Notes under the pieces: generated by a model
The model's database searches: none
What the model was told of the DNA's origin: nothing
The model's input: only the letters and a program-made list of their open reading frames with translations
Made by a program: the position numbers and the translations under genes
In this document: piece after piece, positions 8,530 through 25,650 of the stretch
How positions within the stretch are numbered: the stretch's first letter is position 1
How the letters are laid out: each line of letters begins with the position of its first letter
Virus record (IMG/VR): IMGVR_UViG_3300030099_006313
Span: 1 to 35,907 of that record
Reading direction: 5' to 3' (one strand)
Origin: a virus
Length of the DNA stretch: 35,907 bases

Positions 8530-10640
8530 TGGCAACATCACTTACGTTTGATGCACAATTAAAAACACAAGTTGCAAAAAACTTTGTATCTGATTTTAAA
8601 CCCTTTGGTAAAGATAAATTTTATGTTGCCATTGGACAAGTCAAAGATGTGACTGCGGAGGGTTTAGAGCATCGTAGTCGAGAGCGTGATAACATTTCAA
8701 GAAGAAACATCGCGTTTGCAAAAAGAGTCACTCCTAAAGACGCGACACTCCTGCTTCAAAGAAACGATTGGTCATCTGGTATTACCGTCCCACCGCTCAA
8801 TACAAAAGATGACATGTCTCAAACCACTCCGCCTTTTTATGTAAATACAAATGAAAATAATGTATACATGTGTCTTCAATCGGGCATCACCGGAAGTGTG
8901 TTCCAACCCACAGGCACGGATACGAACTCAATTGTCATGCCCGATGGATACGTTTGGAAATACCTCTACTCAATCGCGGGATCACAACTCAAGTTTATTG
9001 ATGAAAATTTTATCCCTGTTGAGGAGTTGCCTTTTTACGAAAATGTTTACTTTGCATACGAAGATTTAAGACAAAGACAATATGCTGTGCAATATGAGGC
9101 AAACCTCGAAAACACTGGTGGATCTATTCGTGGTGTTCTTATCACAAGTGATCCCTATCCGGCAGAGGCAATTTATGAGAGAGGTGTGCCGGAGAATGAT
9201 GCAAACACAGTTGTCAGGGCGACAGGCACAACTGTGCGAATCAGTGATCCCAACTTGCCTGATCCTGCTGGACCGAACTATAATATTTACCAAGACTACT
9301 ACGCTGGATATTTTATTAGAATTTTAACTGGTGATGCGGCGGGAGTCGTGAGACAAATCATAGGAACCAACCCCGGAACCGCTGGAGACTCCGGTGGCGA
9401 GGGCGGTGCAGAGCAAGACATCCTTGAACTCGATCAGGCGTGGGAAACTAATAGAACCCCCAAAGAAGGTGATCGATTTGAAATCGGGGTAGGCGTAACG
9501 ATCAGCGGAAATGGTCGGAACGCTTTGGCATTCGGTAAATTAAATCAAGACAGAACGATCAAAGAAGTTATCGTTTACTCTATTGGCTCTGGATACTCAA
9601 ACGCTACAGGCACAGTGAGAAAGAGTTACACATCACCAATATTTGGAGAAGGTGAAATTTTTCTTGGGACCGGAACACCGGGGGAAACAGACGGAGATGG
9701 TCTTCCATTTAGTTTCCCTGTTGTTGATCCAGTGTTTGATGTATTGTTGACAAGTAGTGTTGGTAGAGATCCAACTCTTGAGTTATTTGCAAAACACGCA
9801 AGGATTCAAGTATCTGTCGCTGGTGAAAATAGAGATTCTTTAATTGGAAACGATTACAGAGATGTCATTCTTTGGTCGAATCCAAAAATTGGAGCAGGTG
9901 AAACACTCGCTGGAGAGATTGGTGGATATGATGACCGGACTCTTACGAGAGTTGATGTCACGGGAACCACCCAAGAAATCACCACACTACTCGCAAAAAC
10001 TGATCCAGAGAATCCAACACTTTTTGTTTACGGAGAGACAACAAAAGAGTTTGCAGAGGTATCGTCCGCATCTCAGAAAAGCACAATCTCAGCAAGTCTT
10101 TTCTTGGGCGACTTGTCAGTGCCTTACCTTCAAAATGAACAATTAAGAATCATCCAACGGGTTGGTGACTCTTTTTCTGGAACTACTCTTGGTGCGATTG
10201 TTCAGAATGCTTTTTTCGGTGATACCTCGCTTACCATTTCCAAAGAGGAGTGGAGATGCACCACTAAACTCGGCATATCTTTAGCAAATAATTTTACAAA
10301 TTACAACCCGCAAAATGATGGGACATGCAATGGTGCTTCTGGTAGTAGTGCGACAATCACTTCTTTTCAAGATGATCCAAGTGATCTCACTGGCTTGAGA
10401 AAATTCTTGCTCGTCACCGATGTCTCAAACAATGCTGGTAATACTTTAGGCTTTAATCTAAACGAATCTCTTAGTTACACAAACTCGGATGGTGACTCTG
10501 TGGGAGTCACAATTGATCAGGTCTTGGGACCAGAACTCGATTTGTTTTCTGGAGATGTATTATACATAGAAGGTCTAACCCAAGAAGTCAGCAGATTTTT
10601 TGAGCAGACAGAAGTGTTCAGATTTACATTTGAATTCTAA
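8529..10640 (+). CDS. gp8: Baseplate wedge protein gp8, enlarged
   Basis: This 703-residue protein shows the gp8 plan. KFYVAIG near residue 31 is followed by LLQRNDW (~76-82), YMCLQSG (~113-119) and DGYVWKYLYSI (~138-148), which match T4 FITFG, IPRRDW, YRCLD and DGYVWEYLFEI. It ends in TEVFRFTFEF, like the T4 ending TEEINILFTF. T4 gp8 is 334 residues and forms a dimer in the wedge. Here about 350 extra residues lie between the conserved N-terminal half and the end. They include a Gly/Glu-rich loop (PGTAGDSGGEGGAE) and beta-rich stretches. Start and stop overlap or abut neighbours as in a coupled operon. Confidence 0.85.
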   Translation: MATSLTFDAQLKTQVAKNFVSDFKPFGKDKFYVAIGQVKDVTAEGLEHRSRERDNISRRNIAFAKRVTPKDATLLLQRNDWSSGITVPPLNTKDDMSQTTPPFYVNTNENNVYMCLQSGITGSVFQPTGTDTNSIVMPDGYVWKYLYSIAGSQLKFIDENFIPVEELPFYENVYFAYEDLRQRQYAVQYEANLENTGGSIRGVLITSDPYPAEAIYERGVPENDANTVVRATGTTVRISDPNLPDPAGPNYNIYQDYYAGYFIRILTGDAAGVVRQIIGTNPGTAGDSGGEGGAEQDILELDQAWETNRTPKEGDRFEIGVGVTISGNGRNALAFGKLNQDRTIKEVIVYSIGSGYSNATGTVRKSYTSPIFGEGEIFLGTGTPGETDGDGLPFSFPVVDPVFDVLLTSSVGRDPTLELFAKHARIQVSVAGENRDSLIGNDYRDVILWSNPKIGAGETLAGEIGGYDDRTLTRVDVTGTTQEITTLLAKTDPENPTLFVYGETTKEFAEVSSASQKSTISASLFLGDLSVPYLQNEQLRIIQRVGDSFSGTTLGAIVQNAFFGDTSLTISKEEWRCTTKLGISLANNFTNYNPQNDGTCNGASGSSATITSFQDDPSDLTGLRKFLLVTDVSNNAGNTLGFNLNESLSYTNSDGDSVGVTIDQVLGPELDLFSGDVLYIEGLTQEVSRFFEQTEVFRFTFEF

Positions 10641-10649
10641 GGAAACCCC

Positions 10650-13600
10650 ATGACTGAGATTACCGAAAACTCATATAACGCTGCACTGATGGGTGGAACT
10701 CCCTACTACGATGATTTTGATCCTGACAAAAAGTTTTTGAAGGTTTTGTTCAAACCCGGACTCCCTCTCCAAGCCAGAGAGGTTTCTCAGATTCAAAGTA
10801 TTTTGCAAAGTCAAATTGAAAGATTTGGCACTCACACCTTTAAAAATGGGTCTGTTGTTCTCGGTGGTGCGATCACATCCTCCTCTGGATTTTTCGTTAG
10901 AATCAACGAAGTTCTCCCGACATCTACACTTGACAGCATGGTCGGTCAAAAAATTAGATTCACTGACTCAGAAACTTCTGTCAATACAGATGCTATCGTT
11001 GTGGGTGTTCTCGGTCAAAGCACCCTCACAAATGATAATTATCAAGTCTTAATTATTAATTACCTTACTGTCGGTAAGTACGAAGCCGGTAATGTTTTGA
11101 ACACCTTTGGGCTTGGTAACATTGGCGTTCAAGTTTCTGTCCTTGACGAAAATACATCTACGACCTCCACCGGTCCTATCGAAACTTTTATCACTGTCGA
11201 GGAAGGCATTTTTTATGTTGATGGATACTTTGTCAAATCAAGTCCTCAATCTGTGCCTGCTTTCAAAAATAATTTGACCACACAACAAAGAGTTTTTGAA
11301 AATACAAACACATCCATCGGATTCAATAGTGATAAAACAATTGTCACCGTGGACACTGATCCATCTTTGCGTGACCCATCATTTGGTTTTTTCAACTTTA
11401 ATGCTCCCGGTGCGGACAGATACAAAATTGATCTCAAACTTGAAAATAGAGGTTTGACTGGTGGCACAAATATTTCAACTGACGCATACGATGTGGTTGC
11501 ACCAGAAAATTTCTTTGAACTTGTTCGTGTTATTGACGGAAAAATTACTAAGAGTATCAAGTATCCAGAATACGCAGAACTTGAAAAAACTCTTGCAAGA
11601 AGAACTTTTGATGAGTCTGGTAATTACGTTGTTAGACCCTTTGAGATTGAGGTTGGTTCACACGAAGAAATTGTTGGCACGACCGACACATCAAAATATG
11701 CCGTCAAATTAAGTCCCGGTAAAGCGTATGTGAGTGGATACGAATATGAGACAATCTCACCCACCACGATTACAGTTGATAGAAGTTCCGATACTGAACT
11801 TGGTCGAGATTTTTACTCACTTGAAACTCCATCGTTTTTTGCGATTCGTGGCACTTTAACTGACATCGGAAACACTGGCACTGGAATTACCCTCAACGGC
11901 ACTATCTCCGATTCTCCCGATTTCATCACATCCGGTCGAAAAGTTAGTTTATTAGATGGTGCTGGCACTGAAATCGGAACGTGTATTATTAGTGGCTTTT
12001 CAATCGACTCTTCAGTATCGGTGGGTGATGCGAGTCCTGCATCTCTAACGCCTGCAAGATTGTATTTTACGCAAAAATCTTTGAACACGGGGCAAACCGA
12101 TAATTCGATTAAATCAATCAAATTTGTTGATGCCACTGGTAATACTGACTTTGAGGTATCAGTTGATTTTACATCATCTGACGCAGATTCAGTTGTTTCA
12201 AAAAGTTCATCAAAAATTGCAAAACTTGGCTCTGCGATTCAAGGTGTTGTCGATCCCGTTAGATTTACGTCTTATAAACCATTCCAAGTGACCTCTGACT
12301 CTGATGGTGTTGTTAACATCTCAACGCAAAACAGTGAAGAGGATTTCTTGGGACAAATTGGCACTGAATCAAACGGTGCGGTGATTGAACCCGTTGCCCT
12401 TATTAATTTGGGTGCTACGGCAGGTTGCACAGTCCTCCGACCAAGAAGTGTCCCTGTTATTAATAATAACGTATCTCAAATCAGTCTTGATTTTGGTAGT
12501 GCTGCGGCATCTAAAACATTTTTTGTTTTCTGTCCAATGGTGTTTGAAAGTAGAAACTCGATTAGACTTAAAACTTTGTCTGGTAACATTGTTGGTTCAT
12601 TTACTCTAAATGATGACGCAGCGGTTGACTTGGGTGTTGCGGATGTCACGCAAGTTTCATCCATTGTCGTTGATGGATTTGATGGAAACAAAATTACAGA
12701 TTTCATTTTTGATGATGGTCAAACTGATTTCGCATACAATTTCTCAAAATTATCTGCTAACTCTGCTAAAATTGCTGACTACAAAAATAAGCAAGTTAGT
12801 GTCACTTACAAAAGATTTATTCATTCCGGTGAAGGTCCATTCACCGCACAAAGTTATGCGTCTGTCAATAGCACAGATATCCCCGAAGTAACACTTTCTA
12901 AACTTGGAAATGTTAAATTAACTGACTGCGTTGATTTTAGACCAATACAAATTAGCAGTGATGTTTATGACTCTGGTACAAGTAATTCTCCACAAACACC
13001 CTTTGACGGAAATGTGTTTCAAGCGTTTCTTTCATTCTCACAATTCTTACCCAGAATTGATAGCGTTGTTTTAGGTGCTGATAGAGTTCTTCGTGTTGTT
13101 AAGGGCATCGCATCTTCAGAACCATCTCCTCCTGCCGTACCGAGCGGTGACCTTGAATTATACAGAATTAGGGTTAACCAACAATCTACAACTGAGTCAA
13201 TTCAAGATGTTGTTTCAATCGACAATGATCGATACACAATGTCTGATATCAACTCATTGGCAGATAGACAAAATGAAGACTTCTTGCTCAACTATCGTCG
13301 TGGTCTTTCACAAAGCACCACTGCAAGGGCGAACGCATTCACTCCAGCATCAATCGTAAGTGAAACTGATGTTTACGTTGATGACTTGATTGGTCAAGGT
13401 TCTGTATTCTTAAACCCTGATGCTGATAACGTGGGTGCGCAACACAACACTTCAGTTGATCCAACCCGTGGTAGAGTGTATCCTGCTTTCCAAACTAATG
13501 TGACAAAAAATTTCAATGTTTCATCTTTGTCTGGTGCAACTCTTACGACCGATGAAATTTTACTCCCTGATCACACCCCTGCCACCTATGTCAACCAAAA

Positions 13601-16058
13601 TAGAGTTTTCAGCAGTTCAGACCCATCTGTTGTCACCTCACGGGTCAATCCTTTTGGCGTTACTGATTATCTGGGTCACCTTAAACTTGGAACATATACA
13701 TCGAAGTATTGGTCTGAAACCGCGAAACCAAGAATCGTTGCTAATATTGCCGGTGAATTAAATTCATATGAGTTTTCTACTGAAACTTATACCGGAACTG
13801 GTAGAAGAAATGGATTTGGAACTTTATTCAGAGACTACGAAACTCTGTGGTATGGAATCGAATCAAGAGAGTTAGAATTCCTCACTAATGATCCTAAAAG
13901 TGTAACTTATAAAAATCCAAGAAGAAGCATCTCTGTCGCCAGACTTCTTGCCGACAAACCAAAGAAAAAGATTGGTAGTAAAGTCGTTGATTTATCAATT
14001 ATTCCTTATATTGATGATTTCAATCTCTCTGGAACTTTGACTGGAATGAAGCCGGGGGCAACTCTAAATGTTTTCTTTGATGGTGATCGAGTGAATGAAA
14101 CATCATCGCCAATCACCGTTGGAAATACGGGTGGTGCTACCTTCTCGTACGCGATTCCAAAGGACACATATTTTAGTGGACAAAGATTAGTCAGAGTCAC
14201 CGATGATGTTGATGGAAAATTATCAACTTCGGAAACTTCTGCTGACGCAATCTATTACGGTCAAGGATTACTTGACACACAAATTTACGGAAAAGCATCT
14301 ACCCGACCTCTTGAAATTAGAAGAAAAGCCGCAAACCTTGATATCGCTGCGGATGACATTTATAACAATAATTTTGTTCAATCAAGCACTACAATCGCTG
14401 CTGGTGTTGATCCTGTCTCTCAAACATTTACAGTTGATTCTGAGGCATTCCCTGACGGGTTGTATCTCTCAAATGTTGCTCTGTGGTTCTTGGAAGGTGA
14501 TGTAAATGTCACTCTTAGAATTCATCCGACACAAAACGGCAATCCATTGATTGGCACTGTGTTGCCATTCTCAAACATCAACAAGCAAACCGTTGCTTGT
14601 GGGATCACCCAAGCATCACAAGTTGGTAATGAACTGATTGAGTTGCCAAGTGATTTAGAAACTAATTTTGATTTTACAACACCAGTTTACTTGGCTCCCG
14701 GTGAGTACGCGGTTTCTGTTTCATCTAATGAATCTGACGCAAAACTTTATACTTACGATGAGACTGGTGGATCTGCACCAATCAAGCCCGTTGCTTTTAA
14801 TAATTATTTCCAACCCCAGAACTCTGGTGAGGTTGCCCCACTAAGTGAAAAATACTTTGCCATGCGTCTTGATAGGGCTGCGTTTACATCTTCAGTGTCA
14901 ACACCTGTTTTAGATGCGAATACAGGTGTGGTTGATGATTTTGATGCTGTTTTTGTCTCAAATATTGAACCCACGACAGCAAACAATCAAGTCACTTATG
15001 ATTTAAGTTACTCTGGTGGTATTAACATTCGTTCAGAAGTTAACAAGACCATTCTTTTTAATAGATTACCATCAACTGCATCAGGTTCACTAACACTTAA
15101 TTTAACATCTGATGGTCGAACTTGCTCTGTTGTTGACTTACAAAAACTCTCAGTTCTTTTGACAAAGTTTGACATCAACGACAATGGCTTGGGTTCTGAG
15201 GTTAGCAATGATGCAGCATCAACAAATAGATTTAGATATTATTCTAAGGTGATTGAGTCGGACAGTTCACTTGATGGTCTGATCGTTCTCCTTGACGGTA
15301 AATTTACTGATACGGTCAGGGTGTATGCGAGATTTGCAAGTGGATCAACAAATATCTTTGACGAGCCGTTCAGAGAATTAAGTTACGAGCCACCTGAAAG
15401 TGGTAACGTCCCAACCTCGCAACTTTCATCGTTACTCTTTGGTTTGGCAACCGTTGAATCTTACACAAGATACCAATTCAAAGTTGTAATTTTGAAGGAC
15501 GAGACTGTCGGTGGTGCAACACCATTCTTGACAGGTGTTGGTGCTGCACCACTTAAATCTGCAAACTTAGTATTGACCGGCGATGGAGGGTTTGCAACAA
15601 GTCCGATCCCTGCGGGTACAATCTTCCCGTTTGCATCAAATTCAATTCCGCCCGGATTTGTTCCTTGTGATGGTAGACAATTAGATATTAACACTGAAAT
15701 TAATCTGTTTCAAGCCATACAATATAAATACGGTGGTTCAGGTAATTTCTTCAACGTGCCAAATCTTAATGGAAGAGTGCCACTTGGCAAGAGTACGACC
15801 CCGGAAAGGGTACTTGGAGATAGTGGCGGTTCTGAGGTTGCTCCCGGTGGACAAACAATTACGGTCACCGTACCAAGCACCAATTCAAACACCACCTCAA
15901 CTGGTGTAGACGCTCTTAGAAGAATTAATGAACCTGCGAGCAATATTGACGATACTTCAATAACAACCGTAACTGCCACGGCAGAAGCCGCAGATGGTAG
16001 CGGTAGCACGACTAACTTGCCGCCGTTCGTTGTGGTCAACTACATAATCAAAACGTAA
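10650..16058 (+). CDS. Giant baseplate/tail fibre protein with DUF4815-like start and collar domain at the end
   Basis: This 1802-residue protein directly follows gp8, where T4 has gp9-gp12. Its N-terminus (NAALMGGTPYYDDFDPDKKF, then FKPGLPLQAREVSQIQSILQ and QIERFGTHTFKNG) has the look of DUF4815 virion proteins of T4-like marine phages. The middle is long, Ser/Thr/Asp-rich and beta-prone. Residues about 1653-1715 (IPAGTIFPFASNSIPPGFVP, CDGRQLD and VPNLNGRVPLGKS) form a phage tail-collar domain, as in T4 gp12 and gp10-related proteins. The last 70 residues end in TNLPPFVVVNYIIKT, typical of collar domain ends. AAGGAAA before ATG 10650 is a good ribosome site. It is likely a baseplate-attached fibre or a gp10/gp12-like fusion; receptor binding is plausible but not shown. 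Confidence 0.85.
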   Translation: MTEITENSYNAALMGGTPYYDDFDPDKKFLKVLFKPGLPLQAREVSQIQSILQSQIERFGTHTFKNGSVVLGGAITSSSGFFVRINEVLPTSTLDSMVGQKIRFTDSETSVNTDAIVVGVLGQSTLTNDNYQVLIINYLTVGKYEAGNVLNTFGLGNIGVQVSVLDENTSTTSTGPIETFITVEEGIFYVDGYFVKSSPQSVPAFKNNLTTQQRVFENTNTSIGFNSDKTIVTVDTDPSLRDPSFGFFNFNAPGADRYKIDLKLENRGLTGGTNISTDAYDVVAPENFFELVRVIDGKITKSIKYPEYAELEKTLARRTFDESGNYVVRPFEIEVGSHEEIVGTTDTSKYAVKLSPGKAYVSGYEYETISPTTITVDRSSDTELGRDFYSLETPSFFAIRGTLTDIGNTGTGITLNGTISDSPDFITSGRKVSLLDGAGTEIGTCIISGFSIDSSVSVGDASPASLTPARLYFTQKSLNTGQTDNSIKSIKFVDATGNTDFEVSVDFTSSDADSVVSKSSSKIAKLGSAIQGVVDPVRFTSYKPFQVTSDSDGVVNISTQNSEEDFLGQIGTESNGAVIEPVALINLGATAGCTVLRPRSVPVINNNVSQISLDFGSAAASKTFFVFCPMVFESRNSIRLKTLSGNIVGSFTLNDDAAVDLGVADVTQVSSIVVDGFDGNKITDFIFDDGQTDFAYNFSKLSANSAKIADYKNKQVSVTYKRFIHSGEGPFTAQSYASVNSTDIPEVTLSKLGNVKLTDCVDFRPIQISSDVYDSGTSNSPQTPFDGNVFQAFLSFSQFLPRIDSVVLGADRVLRVVKGIASSEPSPPAVPSGDLELYRIRVNQQSTTESIQDVVSIDNDRYTMSDINSLADRQNEDFLLNYRRGLSQSTTARANAFTPASIVSETDVYVDDLIGQGSVFLNPDADNVGAQHNTSVDPTRGRVYPAFQTNVTKNFNVSSLSGATLTTDEILLPDHTPATYVNQNRVFSSSDPSVVTSRVNPFGVTDYLGHLKLGTYTSKYWSETAKPRIVANIAGELNSYEFSTETYTGTGRRNGFGTLFRDYETLWYGIESRELEFLTNDPKSVTYKNPRRSISVARLLADKPKKKIGSKVVDLSIIPYIDDFNLSGTLTGMKPGATLNVFFDGDRVNETSSPITVGNTGGATFSYAIPKDTYFSGQRLVRVTDDVDGKLSTSETSADAIYYGQGLLDTQIYGKASTRPLEIRRKAANLDIAADDIYNNNFVQSSTTIAAGVDPVSQTFTVDSEAFPDGLYLSNVALWFLEGDVNVTLRIHPTQNGNPLIGTVLPFSNINKQTVACGITQASQVGNELIELPSDLETNFDFTTPVYLAPGEYAVSVSSNESDAKLYTYDETGGSAPIKPVAFNNYFQPQNSGEVAPLSEKYFAMRLDRAAFTSSVSTPVLDANTGVVDDFDAVFVSNIEPTTANNQVTYDLSYSGGINIRSEVNKTILFNRLPSTASGSLTLNLTSDGRTCSVVDLQKLSVLLTKFDINDNGLGSEVSNDAASTNRFRYYSKVIESDSSLDGLIVLLDGKFTDTVRVYARFASGSTNIFDEPFRELSYEPPESGNVPTSQLSSLLFGLATVESYTRYQFKVVILKDETVGGATPFLTGVGAAPLKSANLVLTGDGGFATSPIPAGTIFPFASNSIPPGFVPCDGRQLDINTEINLFQAIQYKYGGSGNFFNVPNLNGRVPLGKSTTPERVLGDSGGSEVAPGGQTITVTVPSTNSNTTSTGVDALRRINEPASNIDDTSITTVTATAEAADGSGSTTNLPPFVVVNYIIKT

Positions 16059-16067
16059 GAGGTATAA

Positions 16068-20884
<4,817 letters not shown>

Positions 20885-20888
<4 letters not shown>

Positions 20889-21055
20889 TAAACTCAAGAA
20901 AACCGTTGGGTAAAGTTCGTCGTCGTAGGAAGCCTCGCTCCAATACATATAAAAGAAGAAGGAGCATTTTGAATGGCAATCCCTACTACCAGAGAAGAAC
21001 TCAAACAGTACGCTCTGAGGAAACTGGGCGCACCAGTGATCCAGATCAATGTTGA
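20885..21055 (+). CDS. Possible arginine-rich small protein overlapping the start of gp13
   Basis: An ATG at 20885 overlaps the fibre stop (ATGA) and opens a 56-codon frame ending at TGA 21053-21055. The product is very basic: KVRRRRKPRS and YKRRRS occur in the first 27 residues, and the first 43 hold about 14 Arg. The second half overlaps the first 83 bases of gp13 in the +1 frame. No strong Shine-Dalgarno precedes it, so translation would depend on coupling to the fibre gene. The basic part lies wholly in the 84-base gap between the fibre and gp13. If real, it could bind nucleic acid. It may equally be a chance frame through a gap that mainly holds the gp13 ribosome site. Confidence 0.4.
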
Positions 21056-21767
21056 TGACGAACAACTTGAAGATTCATTAGACGATGCGATTCAAATGTT
21101 CAATGAATATCATTTCGATGGTGTTGAAAGAGCATTATTTAAACACGAAATCACTGCGGAAGATATTGAGAACGGATTTATCGATACGAATGCTATCAAT
21201 TTAGTCGGTCCAAACGACTATGATCAGGCATCGGATGGTAAAAGCATTGTATCTGTCACAAAAATCTTTCAATTTGACCAAGGCGGAGCGGGCAGCAACA
21301 TGTTCAGTGTCCGCTATCAAATGGCATTGAATGATACCTACGGTCTTCGATATGGCGGAGACATGACAAATTACTATATCACCCAAACTTATATCAAACT
21401 TCTCGCAGACTTTTTAGATCCAGAAAAACAAGTTCGTTTCAATAGGGTTACAAATAAATTGTACGTTGACATGAACTGGAAGGATTTGGTGAGTGCCGGT
21501 GACTTCATTGTGATTGATTGTTATGTCGCACTTAACCCAAATGATTATCCAGAAATTTACAACGATATTCTTTTAAAAAGATACGTCACCGCGAGTTTCA
21601 AAAAACAGTGGGCATCCAATTTAAACAAATATCAAAACATCAGCCTTCCCGGTGGCGTTCAATTTAACGCTGACACACTCATGTCAAGTGCGATGGAAGA
21701 GATGAATCAGATTGAAGAAACCATGCAAGACAAATACGAGTTGCCACCAGACTTCTTTACGGGATAA
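20973..21767 (+). CDS. gp13: Neck protein gp13
   Basis: This 264-residue protein matches gp13, which with gp14 forms the neck that closes the filled head and receives the tail. The N-terminus is diagnostic: TREELKQYALRKLGAPVIQI, then LEDSLDDAIQMFNEYHFDGV. Later segments (LADFLDPEKQVRFNRVTNKL, and DCYVALNPNDYPEIYND) also fit. T4 gp13 is 309 residues. A strong AGAAGGAG lies before ATG 20973. It is followed two bases after its stop by gp14, the usual pair. Confidence 0.9.
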   Translation: MAIPTTREELKQYALRKLGAPVIQINVDDEQLEDSLDDAIQMFNEYHFDGVERALFKHEITAEDIENGFIDTNAINLVGPNDYDQASDGKSIVSVTKIFQFDQGGAGSNMFSVRYQMALNDTYGLRYGGDMTNYYITQTYIKLLADFLDPEKQVRFNRVTNKLYVDMNWKDLVSAGDFIVIDCYVALNPNDYPEIYNDILLKRYVTASFKKQWASNLNKYQNISLPGGVQFNADTLMSSAMEEMNQIEETMQDKYELPPDFFTG

Positions 21768-21769
21768 TT

Positions 21770-22714
21770 ATGCCAACAAATTCATACTTCAATAAATTTA
21801 ATAATGTCGCTGAACAAGACCTTGTTCAAGACCTTGTTGATGAAGCCATTCAAATTCATGGTGTAAATATGACGTACATCCCCAGAAAAATTGTTACACA
21901 AGACAAGATTTTCGGTGAGGACAGAACTCCAAAATTTGAAGATGGTAGAGAAATTGAAATGTATGTCGATACCTATGATGGGTTTGAGGGCGAGGGTGAA
22001 GTCATGTCTCAGTTTGGACTTGAGATTAGAGATGAAATGACTGTCACAGTATCACGACGAAGATTTCAAAAAGAGTTTGCCGACCTTAAATATGAGTATC
22101 CAAACGAAGGTGATATTATCTTCTTTCCAATCAACAATGCTTTGTTTGAAATAAATTTTGTCGAGAGAGAATATAACTTTTTTAACTTTGGCAAATCGCT
22201 CGCATATCAAATGAAGTGTAGCCTGTTCAAGTATTCAGGTGATGATTTTGATTCTGGAAACTCGATCATTGATGGTGTCACCTCATCTGCAATGACAGAA
22301 CTTGTTAAGGTCACCACAGCGGGACTGGTAGATGTTGAACTTGACAGTAACGGAAGACCAATCATCAACAGACTAATAGAGTCCGATGAGGTAAATGTAA
22401 TTCAGGGTGACACAACAAGCGAGGCAATTGTCATTGGGACTGACTATAGTGGCATGGATAGTAATGGTGCGAACGCCTTACTTTATCTTGAAATTAAAAA
22501 CTTCAAACCCCTTGAGGTAATTGAAAGGGCAGCAGTTGAAAGCACATCAATCGTCACGCCAGATGGAGAAAAAGGTTTTATCGCTTTGTCCGCTGAACGA
22601 AGTGGTGAGTTCTTTGTTGCCCCTGATTTAGAGGACAATACTGAGTTTGAAGCAGAGGCATCAGAGTTTATTGACTTTACAGACATCGATCCGTTTAGTG
22701 AGGGAGACTTGTAA
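21770..22714 (+). CDS. gp14: Neck protein gp14
   Basis: This 314-residue protein fits gp14, the second neck protein. Typical segments are NSYFNKFNNVAEQDLVQDLV, then IHGVNMTYIPRKIV and SQFGLEIRDEMTVTVSRRRF. EGDIIFFPINNALFEINFVE (~115-134) is another family segment. T4 gp14 is 256 residues. The extra length is at the C-terminus, which is acidic (EFEAEASEFIDFTDIDPF). It starts two bases after the gp13 stop, and its stop overlaps the gp15 start by one base. Confidence 0.9.
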   Translation: MPTNSYFNKFNNVAEQDLVQDLVDEAIQIHGVNMTYIPRKIVTQDKIFGEDRTPKFEDGREIEMYVDTYDGFEGEGEVMSQFGLEIRDEMTVTVSRRRFQKEFADLKYEYPNEGDIIFFPINNALFEINFVEREYNFFNFGKSLAYQMKCSLFKYSGDDFDSGNSIIDGVTSSAMTELVKVTTAGLVDVELDSNGRPIINRLIESDEVNVIQGDTTSEAIVIGTDYSGMDSNGANALLYLEIKNFKPLEVIERAAVESTSIVTPDGEKGFIALSAERSGEFFVAPDLEDNTEFEAEASEFIDFTDIDPFSEGDL

Positions 22715-23527
22715 TGTTTGAAACATTCTATAACGAGTCTCTTAGAAAAACAGTGGTTGCGTTTGGCAGTCTTTTCAATGAAATATTTGTAATTAGAAGA
22801 GACAAACAAGATGACACCATCAAAAAAATTCTTGTGCCAATCACATACGCACCTAAAGAAAAGTTTTTAAGAATGCTTGAGGAATACCCACTGCTAAAGG
22901 GTAAAGAGACAAACCTGCTTGGACAGATTCTTCCAAGGATGGGTTTTAATATGACAAACATTTCTTACGACAGCAGCCGAAAAAGAAATACGATTAGTAA
23001 AAGATATGAAAAAACTGATGTAGAGGGTGTCTATCTTAGACAATTTGCTGAGGTTCCTTACAATCTTGATTTTGAATTGTCGCTTGTTACAAGGACGATG
23101 GATGATGCACTTCAAATTCTTGAGCAAATCTTAGCCTACTTTACACCGGACTTCACGATATCTCTCAACTTTACAGAAATCAACAAAAAGGTTGATGTTC
23201 CAATTACAATTTCCTCTGTGTCGCCTGAGATCGAGTATGAGGGAGACACCACCACACAAAGACAAGTAATTTTCAACATCTCTTTCACTGCAAGCACATA
23301 TATTTTATCACCAATCAAAGAGCAAAAATATATTACGACAACAGATGTCACAAACTTCTTTGCTTTCTTTGATGAAAACGGCTGCTTGACCGGACCGACT
23401 GGAGCCGCTTCAAGAATAATCACCAGCGTGACAGGACCGGATGGTAAATTTACATTACCACCATTTGCCGGTATAACTCAGGAACTATTTGTATTTCCTG
23501 ATTCTTTGGATATTAGAGGAGAAACCC

Positions 23528-23535
<8 letters not shown>
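22714..23535 (+). CDS. gp15: Tail sheath stabiliser and completion protein gp15
   Basis: This 273-residue protein matches gp15 (272 in T4), the hexameric terminator at the head-proximal end of the tail that holds the last sheath and tube rings. Characteristic segments are MFETFYNESLRKTVVAFGSL, then FNEIFVIRRD and VPITYAPKEKFLRML, with LPRMGFNMTNISYDSSRK near residue 72 and a DFELSLVTRTMDDALQILEQ helix near 118. It begins at the gp14 stop (TAATG) and overlaps the gp16 start, which keeps the neck, tail-end and terminase genes in one unit. Confidence 0.93.
23515..23530 (+). promoter_or_regulatory. Ribosome binding site fixing the TTG start of gp16
   Basis: AGAGGAGAAA at 23515-23524 lies 6 bases (counting from AGGAG) before a TTG at 23528-23530. 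No ATG or GTG nearby in that frame has such a site; the only upstream ATG (23489) is inside gp15 and would add 13 hydrophobic residues. The TTG is therefore the likely gp16 start. Confidence 0.7.
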
Positions 23536-25610
<2,075 letters not shown>

Positions 25611-25625
25611 TGACCAAAATTGATA

Positions 25626-25644
25626 GATAAATTAGATCAAGGAG
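25626..25644 (+). promoter_or_regulatory. Possible late promoter element and ribosome site before gp18
   Basis: GATAAATT at 25626-25633 is close to the T4-type late element TATAAATA. AAGGAG follows at 25639-25644 and ATG at 25651. The octamer is one mismatch from an ATAAATA core, and a start site would fall very near the ribosome site, so the promoter call is tentative while the ribosome site is sound. Confidence 0.35.
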
Positions 25645-25650
25645 ATATCT

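Noticed and set aside
23489-23527. ATG start of gp16 at 23489
   Set aside because: It would add 13 hydrophobic residues inside gp15 without a ribosome site; TTG 23528 has a strong one.
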